A DNA stretch of 64,000 nt from Opisthocomus hoazin (lineage: Eukaryota > Chordata > Aves > Opisthocomiformes > Opisthocomidae). The translations under genes were made by a program, and so were the position numbers. Below, one piece after another: positions 12,054 through 24,830 of the stretch. Location: NCBI RefSeq assembly GCF_030867145.1, contig NC_134421.1, forward strand, positions 29,209,979 to 29,273,978, read 5' to 3'. Position 1 is the first letter of the stretch; each line of letters starts with the position of its first letter. The notes under the pieces are model-generated. The model was not told the origin of the DNA, ran no database searches, and saw only the letters and a list, made by a program, of their open reading frames with translations.

Positions 12054-15000
12054 GTGAGTTTCTGCCAAAGATCTCTGAAGTGCTCCAATTCAGGCTTTGT
12101 TTTAGTTTGTTTTTCAACCCCTGGCTTGGATATATTTTAGTGGGAACAGAAGCCTTTCTTGTAACTTGCATTTTTTAGGAGATTTGGGGATTTTAAGTTT
12201 CAAAGTGGCAATGAATGTGGGATACTGTAAGATGGAATTACTCTTAAGAATTGCCTTCAGGTTGCCTGTTGGCTTGTGATAACCAGGTTCTGAACCCCAT
12301 TGCCCTCCAGGGATCTGCCGCTTGTTCCGTCTCATCCAAAACAATGTTGGCACTCCAGAGGGTTGAGTGGGTTCAGAGCATCTCATCTCCTAATGCATTT
12401 CCAAGATTCAGAGACTTCGATTTCCTCCGAGCTTTCCAGAGGCATGCGTGTTGTTTGACCAGTTATTGTTGGTAATGAAGGAGCTGTTACTACCTCAGAC
12501 ATGAGACCTTAAACCTGCTAATGATATAAAATTAATCATAATCTGTCCCTTACCTTGTACTGTGACTTTTTCCAGAGGGAATAGGATACTGGGGCAGGGG
12601 GGAAGAATGAGTGAGCAGTGTGGGAAGAGGGGCATCAGGGTCAGAGACAACCCTAAATTGAACAGGAAAGGAGTCATGTAATAAATCCATATGTGAGATA
12701 AACTAGAGGAATTATTTCAGAAGTTGGACACAGGACAGCTTTAGGCTGTAGTTTCATGCTAGTTTAAAATCCATAATCCTATAAAAGTTCGGTTCCACGG
12801 CAATGTAAAGTAATGTAAACCAAAAATTGGTTTTCTTGTCGTCCTGGCTTCCTTCATGACCCTGGCCCCGTGTCCCTTTCTCCTCCCCTGATCCTGGAGT
12901 GACGCATTAGACACTTAAACAGGAAGAAAACTAAATGGACTTTGACAGTAATAAGTGATATATATAAGTATACATATATTTATCCCTGGTAAACTTCACA
13001 TTCACTGGCCTTTTGTGTTTGCTTTGCAGTATTTGAGGTTTAGAAAACAATTTTTAGTTCTACAAAGCTGTCTGGCATATAAACAAACACTTGGTAGATT
13101 TCATAGGAGCTTATGGAGGTGTAGAAATACTCCCAGGCCCTTCCTGAATTTCCATTATCTTAATGATCTCTCCGGATAATTGCAGTGGCCTTTTAGCACC
13201 TATTGCTCCTTGATTTTTTGGCATCCTGCTGTAGACAGCAATTTCATTAGTAGAAAAGTTTCATCAGCCACTTTAATTGGTTTCTTGCTTGCTATGATGG
13301 CCACACAAGTGGACATTTAATTATTTCATAGATGTAGCTGCATCCATTACTATACAGGTTCCATACTACAGGGCATTCAGTACTGCATAGCTCGACATTA
13401 TTTCAGTTTTAAATTACTGCTTTGCTTTTTCCCAAATAGACTATTGCATTAAAACAATTGGCTATATTAGAAATTCTTGCACCTTTTTTTTGTAAAGATG
13501 TTTGGTCCAACAGCAAAATGTCTTTCAGAAGTGTTAGTCTTCCTAACTCTGTTAGTATTAAAGCTAGCAGGTGAAAAAATAAAGTTAGTGATAATACTGT
13601 ATGGCTGAAACATGATTTACATGGGATTTAGGAGATGTTCCTTGTATTTTATAATTTAACTTCTTTTCAGACAAGAATTTAAAACAGGAATTTATTTGTG
13701 ATTCTGTTTCACTTGTTGTTAAAATCTGGAGTTACTTTCACTTTGAAAGTGATTGAAGCACAATTCTCAGCTGCTACTCATCGATAGCTGATCTCTAGAG
13801 ATAAGCTTACCAAATTCAGAATTTAAGAATAATTTTAAAGACACTTTTTTAATGTGTAATGTAACAACATAAATATAAAAAGTAGGAAGAAATTGTAGAG
13901 CTTTTCGAAGTGTACTTCTCCAAGTGTATGACTGCACTAAAATAAAATATAAAACTGAATTTAGATAAATTACATAGAGAAAAGGGGAGGGGAAAAGTAA
14001 AGAAGTGGTGAGAATCAGTTGGAACCAGTAAAAGGCTGGCAGAGAGAAACCTGAAGGCAGGTTTGAACTATGACATTTTCAAGCTGAAACATACCTTTTC
14101 GGTAGAGAAGATGGGAACATTTATTAAACCTAGAATTGCACAGTAACAAGATTTAGAAAATACTGGCTTTGAATTTTATTTGACCTCAGCCTTCGGAAGT
14201 AGGTTTCCATAATGTGATCACCTGGTGATGCATTCAATATTGTTCATTTGAGAACTGTTTACCTGAAAGGGGATATTTCCATGGGAATGGGGGTACAGAT
14301 TGGATCACAGATGCAAGGTTGTAGCAATATATAGGCAAAACCAGGGGTTTCATTAACGACCTGTCACTCTAAAAAGTATGCTAAAGGTACTTTGCGGAAT
14401 TTCATTTGATGTGATAATAAAACTCCAACTGCCAGGTTTCAGTCTGGATTTAGAATTCAGAATTGTAGGTACCTTTAAGCAGTTTCCCCCAAATTTAGAG
14501 TTCACCAGCTGGAAATTTGGGTTGTGGAGAGGTGTATTTTTTGGTATTACTAAGTATACAAATACATGTAGGTCTATACACGTGGTTTTACTTTTTAATA
14601 ATTGTATAGTCTGGGGATAATTTTTCGTCCGCTGTATATCCCCCGTACCTCAGTCTCGCTGCACCAAGCCTGTGGTTCCTAGTTGCTTTCGTAAATACAA
14701 ATGAGCTATTGTATAATGTGAAATATACAAAGTTAATAAAATTGGGAATTTTTTAATTGGCTTTTATTGCTAATAGTTGTTCTGAGACAAGTTCAACATG
14801 CTAGTTAAGCAAATGCATCAAAAAGACTAACGATTTTTAACCATCTGAAATGTTGAGATTTATTTGATCATTCATCTCTTGGTAATCAAAGGAATCATCA
14901 AATATTGCTTAATATAAGAGCACTGATAATATATGTTATTCTGCAAAGCCAGGAGGTAACCGGTACAATTCTAAGTAACGTGAGATAGTGTGGGGTTGTT

Positions 15001-16314
15001 GTCAGTCACTGGCTTACTGTAGGCAGCTCACTGGTACTTCCTGTGCCCACTACTATCAGTCAGTATCTTTATAGGAAAAGTCCTAAGTCGAAGGAGTTAA
15101 GTACATTAAGTACTAACAACTGAAGTGATCTGTTACTCTGATAAACCTTTAAAGTCGTTTGCTAAAATGGGAAAATGTCGGGGTATAACTGCACTATGAT
15201 TAAACTAAATTCAAATGGTTTGTATCTGAAAGGTGACCGGCAAGAGTCAGTATCTACTGGGCGGTATGATCTAACCAAAGTTTTACACACACCTCAGTCA
15301 ATGCTGCTTGCTGTTTGCGTAGCACTGTTGTATGCAGATGCATATATCCACTTCGCAATAATCTGTTGCTTTTGCCTTTCACACTTTGGAAAAATCTGAA
15401 TGTAGAGTACTGATAACTGCAGCTGCTTTTAAATGAGACACACTGCATTGTCTGACACAGGAAAGCAAGCAATCGAGCTGTAAACCCCTGCAGGCTGTTG
15501 CATTAGCTGTCCTTCTGCCGGATGTGCTGAACGTTGGGTTTGAACGAAGTAACGCCATTTAGACATAGGGTAGTGTGTCTGCTCTGCAGACAGCGGCATG
15601 GTAGAGAAAACCCTAAGCTAACTTTCAGTAAGCTAGCTCGGGTAGTGTAATCAGAACAACCTGAAGTTTGCTACAAAGGATCATTTCTCCTGCTTCTCAG
15701 GTAAAAACAAAAAAAAGGGAAATGAAACTATACTAGAAAGGCAGAAGATATTCAGGAGACATTTACTCAAGAAGCGGGTGCTTTTACGTAGCTAGAGTTC
15801 TTTGGTACTCAGCTGAACTCCTTTAATGTAAATTCGGGTGTATCTACGCTGCGTTGCAGTTTACAGTGTGGGCAGATCCCACTGAGCTGAGACAGATGTT
15901 TCAGCCAGGTTTGCTTGTCTGTGAAAGCTGATGCTTTTGTGCTTGTTTCTTTTGATACTCTTGTTTCTGATCATTTTCTGCATTTCTTGTATATGAAGCT
16001 ATTACAGAAGCCTAGCTCATGAAAAATGAATCCAGACAAATGGTACTTTACAACCTGTCTAAATTTGTGTAAAAGAAGGGGCATATTTTGTAGGACTTGA
16101 TGTAAATTTCTGTATCTCTTCCTCCTCAGATCTGAAAATCCCATACTGACAAGTTTTCTATATATCACCGCCATCACAAGTTTCCTGTCCACACTATGCT
16201 TTTGGTTGTATGATCTTTGAAACTTGAAGTATTTCACTGTTACCACAGTATTTACAAGCAGTAGTTTTTTTAAACATGGTATTGTTCAGTGTTAACACAC
16301 ATCTTTTGATTTAG
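12054..16314 (+). other. PPP1R12A intron (4.3 kb)
   Basis: AT-rich intron with donor GTGAGT and acceptor tttgatttag. Several ORFs of 60-90 codons occur with no recognisable product. I see no CR1 copy in it. Confidence 0.85.
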
Positions 16315-16365
16315 GAAAGAAGAGCTCTAGAAAGAAGGATATCTGAAATGGAAGAGGAACTGAAA
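16315..16365 (+). CDS. PPP1R12A: PPP1R12A coding exon before the zipper
   Basis: This 51-nt, phase-0 exon encodes ERRALERRISEMEEELK, identical to MYPT1. The acceptor is ttgatttag and the donor GTAAGT. It ends on a codon boundary. It is therefore compatible with joining in frame either to the alternative exon at 17907 or to the canonical last exon at 22684, and with inclusion of the 31-nt cassette known in other vertebrates. Confidence 0.96.
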
Positions 16366-17906
16366 GTAAGTAAACTATTACATGTTAAACTATATTAATA
16401 ACAAAGTGTATGACTACGTCAGTGCAGCATGTAGTCTGGCAATATTACTGGTCTCTATAATTTCATCAGGCAATAACTAAGTTATAGCTGCATTTCAAAA
16501 TCACTCGCGTTGTACAGCTCGTAGCGAAGGTGCTGCGCCAGCATAAGCAGTCATACGTGTACGACTTCTAAGAAGGCGCTGAGACTTAGTTTGCTTTAAC
16601 CTTTGTCTGATGCTCTTAAAGAGTATGTAGTAGATGGCATGTGACCAATATCAAAAGAAAAACTTTCATTTGTATAGAGTGAATAATAATCAGTTTTTAG
16701 TTAGCAAAAAGCAGTAGATAGATTTCAGACATTGACAAATAAATAACATTTACCACATGCAATTATGTATAAACTGAATCCCAGAAGGAAAATAATTTTT
16801 TAATATATTTCTGGCTTGCTTTTTTAACCAGTCATGGTATGACTTTTCTCCTTTTCTGGTCTGTCAATGTTAAGTCCTCCGATACGGTTAAGAAGGGTGA
16901 GAAATTTGGCAGGTTTGTTCTGGTTTTGTTTTTATTATATCTTTGGATATAATATTGGACAGGGCCAACCAAACTGGTCGAATTAAAACAAGACTAGAAA
17001 ACTAGTGGAACATGATGAAACAGAAAACATTTTTGCACTCAAAAATTTTAAAGAAGTACCACTGTTTTCACATTTGATATTTGTCATTGATTAATCAAAA
17101 GTTTCCTTTCAAGCTCATTTTTGAGCTCCCTCTGGTGGTGCTTGGCAACGGCATTAACTTCCAGATAGTTTTCATTTAAAGGCACGCACGAAGTTTTGTT
17201 GAAATAATTGAAGCTGACAGGCAGATGTAGACAGAAGGCAACCACGATGCCTCCAGCTCCCTTGGATTCAGGCCAGGATAGTTTGCTCTAAGGGAGGACG
17301 CGATGTCTGTGGTTCCCTGCGGGGTCTTTAGAACTGAAATACGTAGGAAGCAAACTACGGTATAGGAAAACAATTATGTCTAAGAGAGGAAGACAGGATG
17401 TGAGCTTCTGTCATCAACCTGTAAATTCCTGTTAGGGAAGGCTGGGCTTCTGAGAAAAATAGAGAATGCAAATACAATGCCTTCTTTCAAAAGCTTACTT
17501 TTAATAAGCACTATGCACAAGTTGTGAATTAAAGATTAAATAATCCTCCTATCATTTGTTACACAGCTGTGTAAAAGTATATATTAAATGTGTCATTATT
17601 TACAGACTTTTGAATAGGAGATTTAGTTTGCGCAATTAGGGTGTTAAGTAAAGAATTCCAGGAATAGCTCTCATTGTTAATGTATCCTGAACTGTTATGG
17701 AAAGCTGTGGCTAATCACTGCTGCTTCTTGGATTGCTTTTCAAGAATGTGCCATTTGTTTGATACTTTCCTTTCACAGAGACTTATCTGCTTTAAACAGG
17801 ACTGTCTCGTCTACGCTTTCTTTCCATTCTACTCATCTCTAGTTCTTTTAAACATAATATACATGTTTTTTTCTCGTTTTCACTCCTATTTCTTTGATTC
17901 CTGCAG
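16366..17906 (+). other. PPP1R12A intron
   Basis: AT-rich intron ending in a pyrimidine-rich acceptor (about 17855-17906, ctgcag). The 31-nt cassette exon that creates zipper-minus MYPT1 in other vertebrates should lie between 16366 and 22683. I could not place it with confidence. Confidence 0.75.
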
Positions 17907-18041
17907 AACCTGCAACAAATAAAGCAGATTCAATCTTTGAGACACATAAATGAGCGACTGGTGACTGAGAATAGGGCCTTGACCCGAGTGGTTGCCAAGC
18001 TGTCAGGGTCCTGTAGGCAACTGCGCTCTGCGGACTTGTAA
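17907..18041 (+). CDS. PPP1R12A: Candidate alternative last exon of PPP1R12A encoding a second leucine zipper
   Basis: A strong pyrimidine-tract acceptor (tctttgattcctgcag) precedes 44 open codons that continue in phase 0 from the exon ending at 16365, then a TAA. The peptide begins [18 protein letters not shown], continues [16 protein letters not shown] and has a short tail. Leu occurs at residues 11, 18, 25 and 32, a perfect heptad zipper. Residues 11-34 align without gaps to the canonical zipper at 22684-22770, with 13 of 24 identities (shared pattern N.RL..EN.AL.RV..KLS). This is not chance coding sequence. It is either a duplicated, mutually exclusive terminal exon or a formerly used one. 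No clear AATAAA was seen just downstream, so the 3' end of such a transcript is unresolved. Similar tails may exist in MYPT-family paralogues. Confidence 0.8.
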   Translation, partial: NLQQIKQIQSLRHINERLVTENRALTRVVAKLSGSCRQLRSADL

Positions 18042-21000
18042 TTTCTGCCTTCTCCTTTGTGTAGCCAGGCAGGTGCTGACATTCCGTTTGTGCTTGGGTA
18101 GTATTTTACTATTAACACTTGTGTGTCAGAAACTGACTGACTGCTGCTCAGTTGTGGAAGCATGGCTGAAGCATGGTGTCCGGTGTACCAACTACAGGTG
18201 TCGCAGATGTATTGGTATGGTGTGGTGTTGTCCATACTAGCACTTCAGCTTGTCCTCCCTTCCTTGAAGATAAATTGGCAGTGACCCAGGAGGCTTTTGA
18301 CATGTTAAAACCTTGGCAACTATTGAAAGGATTTGAGTGCGCGCTAGGATACACTGAAGTCACTCCCTTGTTTCGATGTTTGAGTAAATGCTCAAATAGA
18401 TAGATCTGCCTCTAGTTTTCTAATACATTGAAATTAAGAATTGGGCTTTCTTACTGCAGTATAATTGAAGTACATGGAATTGATACAAATCTAGTCTCAA
18501 CTAAAGAATGTTTGAGAAATGGTTTCGGTACTCTGCATTCCTGAACAGTTGCATTAGCAACTTCATTTCTTACGTTTGTGTCTTTTAGTGTTTAGAGGGG
18601 ACCAAAGTCTTTCCTTTCAAAAATGTATCGGAGTTTCAAGTCGATTCATATTTTGCCGTATTAACTTCCTGTGTGGTTCTGGTTAATCCTAATTTTTATC
18701 TAGACAGCTTAAAATATCCAGTTTTAGCACTGAGTGAGGGTTATTGATTTATATTGCTATATACCTAGGCATTCCAGTCGTGGCCCAGAATCCTGTCATG
18801 CAAGGACTGTGCCAACCCAGGTTCAAAAAAACACCTGTTCTGGTGTGTCCAGTTGGTTCATACTTGCTAGGTCATCTGGTTCAGTCCCCTTCTGTTAAAG
18901 GTATGAACTGTTCTGAGTTTCATCTTGGGGAAAAAATGCTAGTTGTGTGGCCTTAGTGTTATTGCAGGGCTGTTTCAGAAACCCACAGAGGGCTCAACAC
19001 TTCTACGAGGAGCGAAATGTGGTTTAATTCCACACCGAATCTGTGTGCCTTTCTTCCTCCTCTTACAGAACAACTGCGTAGGGTGGAGGTTTCAGGGAGC
19101 TTTCAAGATCTGTAGGTGAAAAAACAAAATTTCCTTCGCACGGTGACTCTTGCTAAAGTGCTTCCTCTCGCCTACCCCCTTCCCACTCAGAAGCAAGGCA
19201 ATCAGCATACGCTTTTTCATTCTGCTCACAGTCTGATCTCAGATTTTCCCCCCGCTAAGAGGCATGAAATAAAGAGAAGGTTTATCCTTTGGCTCCCTGT
19301 CTTCCTGGAGCTGGTCTGACGATAGGATGCGGATAGAAAGGCTGTTGCTGGTCCAGGCCCCGCATTCCTCAGCACTCCCTTGTGTTAACCCTTGCTGAGG
19401 GAGTCAAGTCGGTTCACCAGCTGGGCTGAAAACACATCCCTTTATTCGTTGTATTACTCGCTCTATCTCACCCCAGCGTTGCTGAATCGCTGAAGCGACA
19501 CGCAGAAGGCAGCAGGAGCGTCCTGCTGCTTGTGAGGGGAGAGCTCTCCCTTCAGGGCAGCCCGTCCGACCGCAGCTGCAGCGAACAGTGTGAGTTTTCA
19601 ACACGGCTGAGCTAATGGGGTGACTGCTGTCCACAGCCACACGTCCGTACCATCTTGTCTCTTTTGGCTAGCACTGGCATTCCTTTAAACATGGTAAGCC
19701 AGTTCTGGGTGCTAACCCACAGAAAACTATTCAGTATTCCTTTTTGCAGGGGGAGTTTTCAATGGCAGGACATCGTGGGAGCTTGAGGTGCCTGGCTAGC
19801 AAAAGAAAAGCAGTGGGAACACAGCAGGGAGGCTTGGCATTATGGCGGTGGCTTAACCATAGCAGTGTGCCTGATTAGTCTGAACGGGTACCTTAACAGT
19901 TCGTGAGCTTTTTGTAATCTTCATTTACAAAGCTGTTTTGTATGTAGAAACTGTTAAATCCTCCAGCAAACACAGACATTAATTTTACTGTGCAGATCTG
20001 AGTTGGCTCCATATATGTCAGGTGATTATTGAAAAATTACTTACTGACAGCACTGCAAACTTACTAGCTAGTCATATAGTACAGATAGGCGAAATAGTGT
20101 GCTCGTAACCTTATTCAAGAATCTCATCACATGAAGATACTTGCTATTTTAGTGATAAGCAAATTGGAATTCAAAGTGTTAAGTACAGTATGTAGCTGTA
20201 ATTTTACTGAATTTACTGCAAAGCTTTTTTTCCCTGCTTCTGTACATTAAAGGTGTGTGGTGTCACCTCACGAGAAGTTTGAGGACTATAGGAATGCATT
20301 GCTCCAAAAAAAGTGTATAAATGTCTTTGGCTAGGTTTCAGATTTGTGAGGATTAGTGTAGATGAGACGCAAAGTACTTTAGGTTACTTGGGCTTATCCT
20401 TCCTGATCAATCTCGTATTACTCCTAACTGCTTTTGTCTCCTACCAGTCTTCCCCTGTTCTTTAGTAGACTCACAACAAAAGAAAAAAATATTTTCTTAA
20501 TACCTATTCTACCTATTAGTTTAATCAGGATTAAAGTCTATCTACAGAGATTTGCAGACGTATAATGGTACTGGATTATGTTAAGGCTCTAAAATTGAAC
20601 AGCAGTTTTTTTGTTAAAATAGTTCACCAGAAAATGTACCACTCTGTGGGTCTGCCTGTATGTGATGAAGCGTTATGGGCTGCAGCTCCGTAGTCTGTAA
20701 GTTGAAAGAGGACTGTGACATTCCTGGAGTTACTTTGAGGTTTCAGTGGAAAGCATACATGACAACACTTGTCGAGATAGCCATTTAAGAAGAACAAAAC
20801 CAGACTCCCTTGCTTCCTTGTGCGTGGCTGGATGAAGGCTGTTGTGGTTTGAGCCGGGATCTTTGGTATGAAGTCCGTAACAGAGTGAAAAGGAGGAAGG
20901 AAAGGTGTTAGTTGCTTTGCCTGAACAAATGGCTGTTTCATTGTGTGCAGTTACACGTCATAGAACAACCCCAGGTTTATCCCGATACTGCAGGTGCATG

Positions 21001-22683
21001 CACAGATGCGTGGTACACGTGCCTGTTACTGGGATATGATCCCTAGCCACGTGTATTTCAGGCAACAGTAGCTGGGTTTTACAGCTTCGAAAACTAAACA
21101 CAGAGAATACTTGAAAATTGCCAAAGGATTACTTGTGTTGCCCAACTTCGAACGCCTTGAAGTGGTTTTTGAAAGTAATCGGTGTTCTACAGCACTTTCT
21201 GTTCAGAGCACAGCTCTCACCTGACTGAAATGGAAACTTCCTCTGACTCTTTGAGGGGCTCGGTTTAGGTGGCTTGCCCTAAGCTCCGCTGTGGAGCAGA
21301 GTTGGAGTCCAGGTTAGCAGAATGATTTGTACTTACTCTAATTGTACAGACCACCTTTTTTCCTCTTATGGTCCCCTGTCCTCTTCCTTTTGCGTGCTGT
21401 AGTATTTGCGGGTAAATAAGCTAGAGATCCTGTAACCTCGGTCGTCGTCAGTGCACCATCGTGTTTCACTCTGTGAGAGGGTCTGCTCTTTGGTGAACCG
21501 AGTATGGACAGGAATCCTTTAGAGGAGGAGTGTACATGAAGCCTCTAGCGTAATGCATGGTTAATTAACCCTGCATTTTTAAACTTCTCAGTTCTTTCTG
21601 TTCCATAATAATATTCTGAATACAATGGGATTGAAAATATAATTTTGCTTGAATAAAATGAAAACAAAACTAGTGGCGAGGAAATTTCATCGTGAAAAAT
21701 GATGTAGCAGCTGTTAACGTCGGTCACCAGCTGGACTTAGACGCCTCGCACTTGCACTTGAGTTTACTGAATAACCGCTGTGCAGGAGTAGGCTGTTACC
21801 TCCTGCGTGAGCCTGCTGCTAGAAGCCATACACGTAATTGAGCCGTGAGTAGTATAGGTGGTTCGTTATCGGTGTGTGAATGTAGATACGGAGAACTGCT
21901 GAGATGACTTCTGGTTTCTCTGACAAGTTATATTCTCCTGGTACAACCCTCTGTGCACTGACTTGTCCCCCTTTCCTGTCTGGTCCTGCCCCAGTTCTCA
22001 CCTCACTTGGCTTCTGCCTTCCAGCTTTGGTGCTTGTGTGTCACCCAGCTCCTGTGGCAACCCTAACTTGCCATCTCCTAACTCGCGTGCCTGAGTGTGC
22101 AGCCCGGCGTTCCGGTGGCCCCTTTCGATGATCTGATCTCGTGTGAGCTGTACTGTGCAGGGATGTGACCTCAGATGAGAGGATGCGTGCTCTGACACCA
22201 GTTTGGAAGCGGTTGGAGGATTCATGCTATGAGCTAACAAGCTGCATGAATCACACCGTGCCTGATCAGGATCAGCACTGTGCTAGATCTGCTTAGCCAC
22301 AGCATGGGTTTTTTGAAACTGTGCAAGTGCAGTATAGACAAGCCTCTTTCTTTAATTTGTTGGTAATTAACAGTTTTTTGTTTTGCACTGAAATTTGAAG
22401 CATTTAATTACTCTCCTCACGCTACGGTAAATGCTGTTGCTAGAGGCTTGTCATCTGCACCGCCGAGTTTTAGTGCATCCAGTCCAAGCAAATGAAGACT
22501 CCTGATCTGTAACTCTTACCTGTATCATGCTAAAAGGCGAGGTTTTTCTGAACTGCTGATACGGAGGGAGAACTGCTAAGATGCTTAAGCTGAGGAAAGA
22601 TTTTTATCCCCAGTGCTTGTCTAGTCTTGCTGCTTTTCCTCGGGGTGTAATAGCAAATAACCGTTGTATTTCGTTTTTCGTAG
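18042..22683 (+). other. PPP1R12A last intron (4.6 kb)
   Basis: Non-coding sequence between the alternative and the canonical terminal exon, ending in tttcgtag. ORFs such as 18173-18403 and 20624-20941 (minus) show no homology I recognise. No repeat family was identified. Confidence 0.8.
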
Positions 22684-22770
22684 ATGCTACCAGACCTGAA
22701 GGCAGACAACCAGAGGCTAAAAGATGAAAATGGGGCCTTGATCAGAGTTATAAGCAAACTTTCCAAATAA
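22684..22770 (+). CDS. PPP1R12A: PPP1R12A canonical last coding exon, leucine zipper and stop
   Basis: 28 codons plus TAA encode MLPDLKADNQRLKDENGALI and then RVISKLSK, the classical MYPT1 C-terminus. Leu at residues 5, 12, 19 and 26 forms the zipper that in mammals binds cGMP-dependent protein kinase I alpha and makes smooth muscle sensitive to nitric oxide/cGMP. Entering this exon one base out of phase, as the known 31-nt cassette would cause, reads 13 codons and stops at TGA 22725-22727, giving a zipper-minus protein. The alternative frame is therefore preserved here. The acceptor is tttcgtag. Confidence 0.97.
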   Translation: MLPDLKADNQRLKDENGALIRVISKLSK

Positions 22771-24830
22771 AGGGTTTACTACAGCAGCAAATAACGGTAT
22801 TGCACATCACTAGTAACTCCAGTGGACCATAGTACGGCAGTCACTGGAAGTGTGGGAAGATCCCTTGGAGACTGTCATTTTCAGATATCCTGCCAAACGC
22901 CCTCTTACCTGTGTGTTTTTTTGTATCAAGATCATTGTTTCTGTTAAAATGCAGCTGCTGAGAAGATGAAATGACTGAGAAATCTTGTTTACAGCTACAG
23001 CATAATAAGGAAAGTGTTCAAGGCCAGATACGCCTCAGATATTTAACCAGTAAGCCTTAGTTGTACATAAACACTTTTACATCAACAAAAGCTTTCAGCT
23101 CTCACAGAAGACAGTTACTCAATAACGTTTTTGTTGTGCCACAATTCCCCATTTTTTTCTATGCTCAGTTTTTCTTTAAATCTTAAGTTTGGATTTTTTT
23201 TTCCCTTCTAATTATTCATGTACCAGATTTTCTTGTACAGTGTTTTCACAGCTTTACCATTTGCAGAGACCACACACCCTTTTAAATTACGTGTTTGTGT
23301 AGCTACCTAGAGTTGTATTGTCCAGCCACCTGGAACAGAGATGTTTGGTGGAACATTTGCTTTCACTGTTTGTGCAATATGCATTTATTTCCTATACAAA
23401 ATGCTTTAAAAGTCAGGTGAAACTAGAAATATTTTAAGAGTCCTGTTTTCTGGCTTTATTGGTCACTTTAAAGAAAAAAAAAAGAAGTTTGTAGTGAAAG
23501 ACGTTAGATCCTGTAATCGTCACATTCATTTGAGCAGGTACTGAGTGATGCTGTATATAGAAATGTGTACTGGTTTGATTTTTCAGACCACCACGTGGCA
23601 TGCTTGAATATATTTCCCTATTGCAAATGTCTGTTAATGCAAATTAGGCTACTCCAGAATAGTGTGTTTAACAAAGTTCATTAATTTTTATGGTATGAAG
23701 AGTTTAGACATTGTACATTGTATGGAGTCCTATCTTTACAAAAGGTCTAAACTATATAAAAGACTTTATTATCTTTTCCTCCCTTTTTTTTCATTTGATA
23801 GTGTTCACCATAATAAAAAATTGCATAAATATAACTGCTTCACTACATTTCACATACCTGTATTTATCTGAGTGCTGTCCAAAACTGTTGTGCTAGCCAA
23901 AGTAATGTACTAAATCATTTGAAAAACATAACCCATTACACTCACATTAATGTTTATATGCACTGTTGTTGCCATGTGAGAAGGCATCCAGTTTGATAAC
24001 ACCATCATGTCAGACCATTTTATACATTTCAGTGGCCTTTAAAAACAAAAAAGTACTTAAGCAAAGATCGCTTTTGTTAGAAACGGCTTTTATATTTTCA
24101 CTAAACCATTCAAAATACGACATCCTCCTGGCACATAGTTTATTGCCTAAAACCACTGAACAGATCGGCCATTCAAACAAATTGTACATTGTAAAGCTTG
24201 CAGTAGCTATTGTATTATTGATTATATTGTATACTATATTAAATGTGAATTTGTACCCCTTCATTTAAAAAGGTCATTGTGTTCTACTGCCTACTTGGGG
24301 GGGGGTAGTTTTACGGGGGTGGGATACGTTTTGGTAAGGAAGACATGATGTCCTCTCTCTGTTGATTGGTTTTTTGAAGATGTAAGGTTATGCTCTTACT
24401 ACCAAGCTCAGGATTTCTTGATTTTAAAGGTACACAGATAGTTTGAGATCTCTTATTGTAATTGATCTGTATGAGAGGTGGGTCTGAACCATAGGGACTT
24501 CCATTGTCTTACGCTAACAGAAAATAAAGAATTGAATGGCTGCAACGTATTGAGTTCTGTTACAAGACAGTTAGGCATATTCTGGATTATATTTGGTAAA
24601 GTTTGGGTGCCTGTGAATGATTAAATACGTGTTTCTAATATTTTAGTGTTTTATATTTAGGTTATTTATTCTTTATATCTAAAAAAAAATGAATGGCTAC
24701 TGTGCTATATTGATTTTATTGGTAGTACTGAGCAGACCTTGTATCTGCATGAAACTAGTTTCAAAACCCACTATTTTGGAAAAAAAAATGTATTTTGACA
24801 TATACAAATAAAATGAATACAAACTATTTT
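22771..24830 (+). other. PPP1R12A: PPP1R12A 3' UTR with poly(A) signals
   Basis: AT-rich sequence after the stop. AATAAA hexamers occur at 23812-23817, 24523-24528 and 24807-24812, so 3' ends near 23.84, 24.55 and 24.83 kb are plausible. The UTR carries a TGTTTACA miR-30-type seed match (22986-22993), two Pumilio-type UGUANAUA elements (23062-23069 and 23552-23559) and a G-rich cluster (24297-24323). The true end is inferred, not seen. Confidence 0.7.
24807..24812 (+). terminator. Distal poly(A) signal candidate for PPP1R12A
   Basis: AATAAA in a strongly A/T-rich context, the last hexamer before sequence that no longer looks like the UTR. Proximal alternatives are at 23812 and 24523. Confidence 0.5.

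Larger units (their letters stand above)
1..24830 (+). other. PPP1R12A: PPP1R12A gene, 3' portion (introns, last coding exons, 3' UTR)
   Basis: This span is the 3' part of the gene for MYPT1, the myosin-binding subunit that targets protein phosphatase 1 delta to myosin II. The window opens inside an intron, so the ankyrin repeats and the first inhibitory site lie upstream. Conceptual joining of eight exons gives about 196 C-terminal residues that closely match vertebrate MYPT1 as I know it: an acidic/basic stretch, the REKRRSTGVSFW phosphosite, a Ser-rich linker, a long coiled coil and a terminal leucine zipper. The paralogue PPP1R12B is similar here. PPP1R12A is preferred because the next gene on the same strand is PAWR, its neighbour in human. 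Splice sites are all GT-AG and phases join without a break. Confidence 0.93.

Noticed and set aside
16366-22683. 31-nt cassette exon of PPP1R12A
   Set aside because: Expected from other vertebrates. I tested several GT donors for an AG exactly 31 nt upstream and found no convincing match, so none is annotated.
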